From contig JAFTMM010000150.1 of NCBI GenBank assembly GCA_017452405.1, forward strand, positions 1-7,509: 7,509 nt of DNA, read 5' to 3'. The position numbers were made by a program, and so were the translations under genes. Below are positions 6,150-7,509 of this stretch, piece after piece. The DNA is from Clostridia bacterium. Lineage in GTDB: Bacteria; Bacillota; Clostridia; Christensenellales; Pumilibacteraceae. Under the pieces are notes generated by a model. The model saw only the letters and a program-made list of their open reading frames with translations, was not told the DNA's origin and ran no database searches. Numbering within the stretch: the stretch's first letter is position 1; every line of letters begins with the position of its first letter.

Positions 6150-6161
6150 ACGGTATACCGT
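6150..6161. promoter_or_regulatory. 12-bp perfect palindrome between divergent promoters
   Basis: ACGGTATACCGT reads the same on both strands. It lies 8 bases before the -35 box of tpiA and about 46 bases behind the -35 box of the cls operon. Position and symmetry fit an operator for a dimeric regulator, but I do not recognise the motif and see only one copy. Confidence 0.4.
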
Positions 6162-6169
6162 TAATTTTC

Positions 6170-6198
6170 TTGCAATTTCTGCAAAAAAATTATATACT
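6170..6198 (+). promoter_or_regulatory. Promoter of tpiA
   Basis: TTGCAA (6170-6175), a 17-bp spacer ending in an A/T run, and TATACT (6193-6198). The start should be near 6205, leaving a leader of about 82 bases before the ATG. Confidence 0.82.
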
Positions 6199-6204
6199 AC
6201 TCTC

Positions 6205-6286
6205 AGACGGATTTCAAGAAAGTATATCCTCTTATTTCCGCCCTATACTAAAAAAGCAAAATCCGAAAAAAAGGAGAATTTAAATC
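6205..6286 (+). other. tpiA 5' leader with possible nested stem
   Basis: The outer arms CGGATTT (6208-6214) and AAATCCG (6259-6265) are exact complements, and so are the inner arms AGTATA (6221-6226) and TATACT (6244-6249), nested within them. The ribosome binding site AAGGAG (6271-6276) lies just after the outer stem and is unpaired in this fold. It matches no riboswitch class I know, and the helices are short and mostly A-T. Confidence 0.3.
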
Positions 6287-7042
6287 ATGGCAAGAAAACC
6301 CATCATTGCAGGTAACTGGAAGATGAATATGACCAGAGTTCAGGCAACCGAGCTCATTGAAGAACTCAAGCCCCTCGTAAAGGATACTAAGAACGAAGTA
6401 GTTATTTGCGTTCCTTATACCGACCTTGACGTAGCCGTTAAGCTTTGCGAAGGCACGAATATTAAAGTTGGCGCGCAGAACGTAGCGTGGGCGGAGAAGG
6501 GCGCTTTCACCGCAGAAATTTCGGCGGACATGCTTCTCGAACTCGGCACTACGTACGTTATTCTCGGACACAGCGAGCGCCGTCAGTACTTCGGTGAGAC
6601 GGACGCAAGCGTTAACGCAAGACTTAAAACCGCTCTTGCAAAAGGTCTCAAGCCCATCGTTTGCGTTGGCGAAACTCTTGAACAGCGTGAAAAGAACCGC
6701 ACTAAAACCGTTATCCGCAAGCAGGTTATGGGCGGACTTGCAGGAATCAGCGAAGAAGATCTTCTTAACACCGTTATCGCTTACGAACCCGTTTGGGCTA
6801 TCGGTACGGGCAAGACCGCTACCAGCGAACAGGCAGAAGAGACGATTAAGTTCGTTCGTAGCGTAATTGCTAAGATGTTCACCCGCAAGCTTGCTAACAA
6901 AGTTCGTATTCAGTACGGCGGATCTATGAATCCCAAGAACGTTAAAGAACTTATGGCTATGCCTAACATTGACGGCGGTATTATCGGTGGCGCTTCTCTC
7001 AAAGCCGGTGACTTTAGCCTTGTAGTTAACTACGATAAATAA
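6287..7042 (+). CDS. tpiA: Triosephosphate isomerase
   Basis: 251 residues, the usual length. It interconverts dihydroxyacetone phosphate and glyceraldehyde 3-phosphate in glycolysis and gluconeogenesis, as a cytosolic TIM-barrel dimer. Catalytic residues are N10 and K12 (AGNWKMN), H95 (GHSERR) and E167 (AYEPVWAIGTGKTA, where the flexible loop 6 begins). The phosphate-binding YGGS (210-213) and GGASL (234-238) are intact, and C126 lies in IVCVGETL. One unusual point: the normally near-invariant GAFTGE reads GAFTAE here (G to A at 76). The start is fixed by AAGGAG 10 bases upstream and by the conserved N terminus. It is transcribed alone from its own promoter, not in a gap-pgk-tpi cluster as in many Bacillota. 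A terminator follows. Confidence 0.98.
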   Translation: MARKPIIAGNWKMNMTRVQATELIEELKPLVKDTKNEVVICVPYTDLDVAVKLCEGTNIKVGAQNVAWAEKGAFTAEISADMLLELGTTYVILGHSERRQYFGETDASVNARLKTALAKGLKPIVCVGETLEQREKNRTKTVIRKQVMGGLAGISEEDLLNTVIAYEPVWAIGTGKTATSEQAEETIKFVRSVIAKMFTRKLANKVRIQYGGSMNPKNVKELMAMPNIDGGIIGGASLKAGDFSLVVNYDK

Positions 7043-7058
7043 TTCAAGATAAAGCACT

Positions 7059-7095
7059 AAAAGGGAGAGAACGTCGTTTTCTCCCTTTTACTTTT
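7059..7095 (+). terminator. Strong terminator hairpin between tpiA and dut
   Basis: The 14-base arm AAAAGGGAGAGAAC (7059-7072) pairs with 7076-7089 with one G-U pair and a 3-base loop, running into TTTTACTTTT (7086-7095). The A-rich left arm could also serve leftward transcription. The ribosome binding site of dut begins 3 bases after it, leaving no room for a promoter in between. Confidence 0.88.
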
Positions 7096-7108
7096 ATAGG
7101 AGGTTATG

Positions 7109-7509
7109 ATGACTAAGTTTTACAAGGTGTCGAAGAGTCAGTTTATCGCAAGCGGTGGGGACGAGACCGTTTACGACGAGATAAAACTGCCCACTCGCGC
7201 GACTAAGGGTAGCGCAGGTTATGACTTTTTCGCGCCCACTCAGCTTAATATCCACGCGGGGGAAACGGTCAAAATCCCGACGGGTATCCGTTGCCAAATG
7301 GATAACGATCGCGTGCTTGCGATTTTTCCGCGCTCCGGTCTCGGCTTTAAGTACAAGCTTGCGCTTGACAACACCGTGGGAATTATAGACGCGGACTATT
7401 TTGGCGCGGATAACGAAGGGCATATTATGATTAAGATGACAAACCGTAGCGACGTTGATCTCGTAGTGGAAAAGGGCAAGGCGTTTGCGCAAGGCATATT
7501 CCTCGCCTA
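7109..7509 (+). CDS. dut: dUTP diphosphatase (dUTPase), cut by the right edge
   Basis: The first 133 residues are visible; the C terminus is outside. It should hydrolyse dUTP to dUMP and pyrophosphate, keeping uracil out of DNA and supplying dUMP for thymidylate synthesis; the family is trimeric. Four of five motifs are seen: motif 1 GSAGYDFFAP (34-43), motif 2 PRSGLGFKY (74-82), motif 3 VGIIDADYFG (90-99) with the catalytic Asp of the GxIDxDY block, and motif 4 EKGKAFAQGIF (121-131), where the usual RIAQ reads AFAQ. The glycine-rich motif 5 would follow off the edge. Two ATGs in a row are in frame (7106 and 7109); AGGAGG at 7098-7103 is 2 bases from the first and 5 from the second, so 7109 is preferred. 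With no visible promoter after the terminator, it probably depends on read-through or on a promoter within tpiA. Confidence 0.93.
   Translation, partial: MTKFYKVSKSQFIASGGDETVYDEIKLPTRATKGSAGYDFFAPTQLNIHAGETVKIPTGIRCQMDNDRVLAIFPRSGLGFKYKLALDNTVGIIDADYFGADNEGHIMIKMTNRSDVDLVVEKGKAFAQGIFLA

Noticed and set aside
6248..7057. 269-codon minus-strand frame opposite tpiA
   Set aside because: A mirror of biased codon use in a highly conserved gene; no ribosome binding site and no family resemblance.
7094..7492. 132-codon minus-strand frame opposite dut
   Set aside because: The plus strand encodes clear dUTPase motifs over the same bases.

Overview
The window looks like chromosome of a low-to-moderate GC Gram-positive anaerobe, most likely an uncultured member of the Clostridia (Bacillota). 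Pointers are strong AGGAGG-type ribosome binding sites, sigma-A style TTGACA/TATAAT promoters with 17-bp spacers, strong intrinsic terminators, a PflX-type radical SAM protein, and a Clostridia-style cardiolipin synthase with GTINLDYRSL after its second HKD motif. The species cannot be fixed from sequence alone. No RNA gene, insertion sequence, CRISPR array or origin was found.

Layout. Bases 1-369 are non-coding and hold a strong hairpin plus two copies of a 17-bp element that each fold into an AT-rich hairpin. They are followed by a good promoter whose predicted start of transcription falls on the ATG of the first gene. Bases 370-1986 carry a PflX-family radical SAM protein (370-1245) and a basic 220-residue protein of no recognised family (1324-1986), which reads like an ABC ATPase that has lost its catalytic motifs; a terminator follows. 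Bases 2040-3365 form an AT-rich island: an array of six alternating half-sites overlapping a consensus promoter, then an AAA_14/DUF4143 ATPase. A bidirectional terminator (3382-3424) separates it from a leftward operon.

The leftward operon (6051 down to 3431) is cardiolipin synthase followed by a Ca2+/Na+ (CaCA family) antiporter, 8 bases apart; both products are membrane proteins. Its promoter lies back to back with that of tpiA (6287-7042, triosephosphate isomerase, glycolysis), with a perfect 12-bp palindrome between them. A strong terminator hairpin follows tpiA, and dut (dUTP diphosphatase) begins 14 bases after its T tract and runs off the right edge.

The glycolytic, nucleotide-pool and membrane genes are ordinary housekeeping functions. 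The accessory content is the AT-rich ATPase island with its phased operator-like array and the degenerate ATPase-like protein before it. Those two, and the possible leaderless start of the radical SAM gene, are the parts most worth a second look. I did not find a clearly new multi-gene system.
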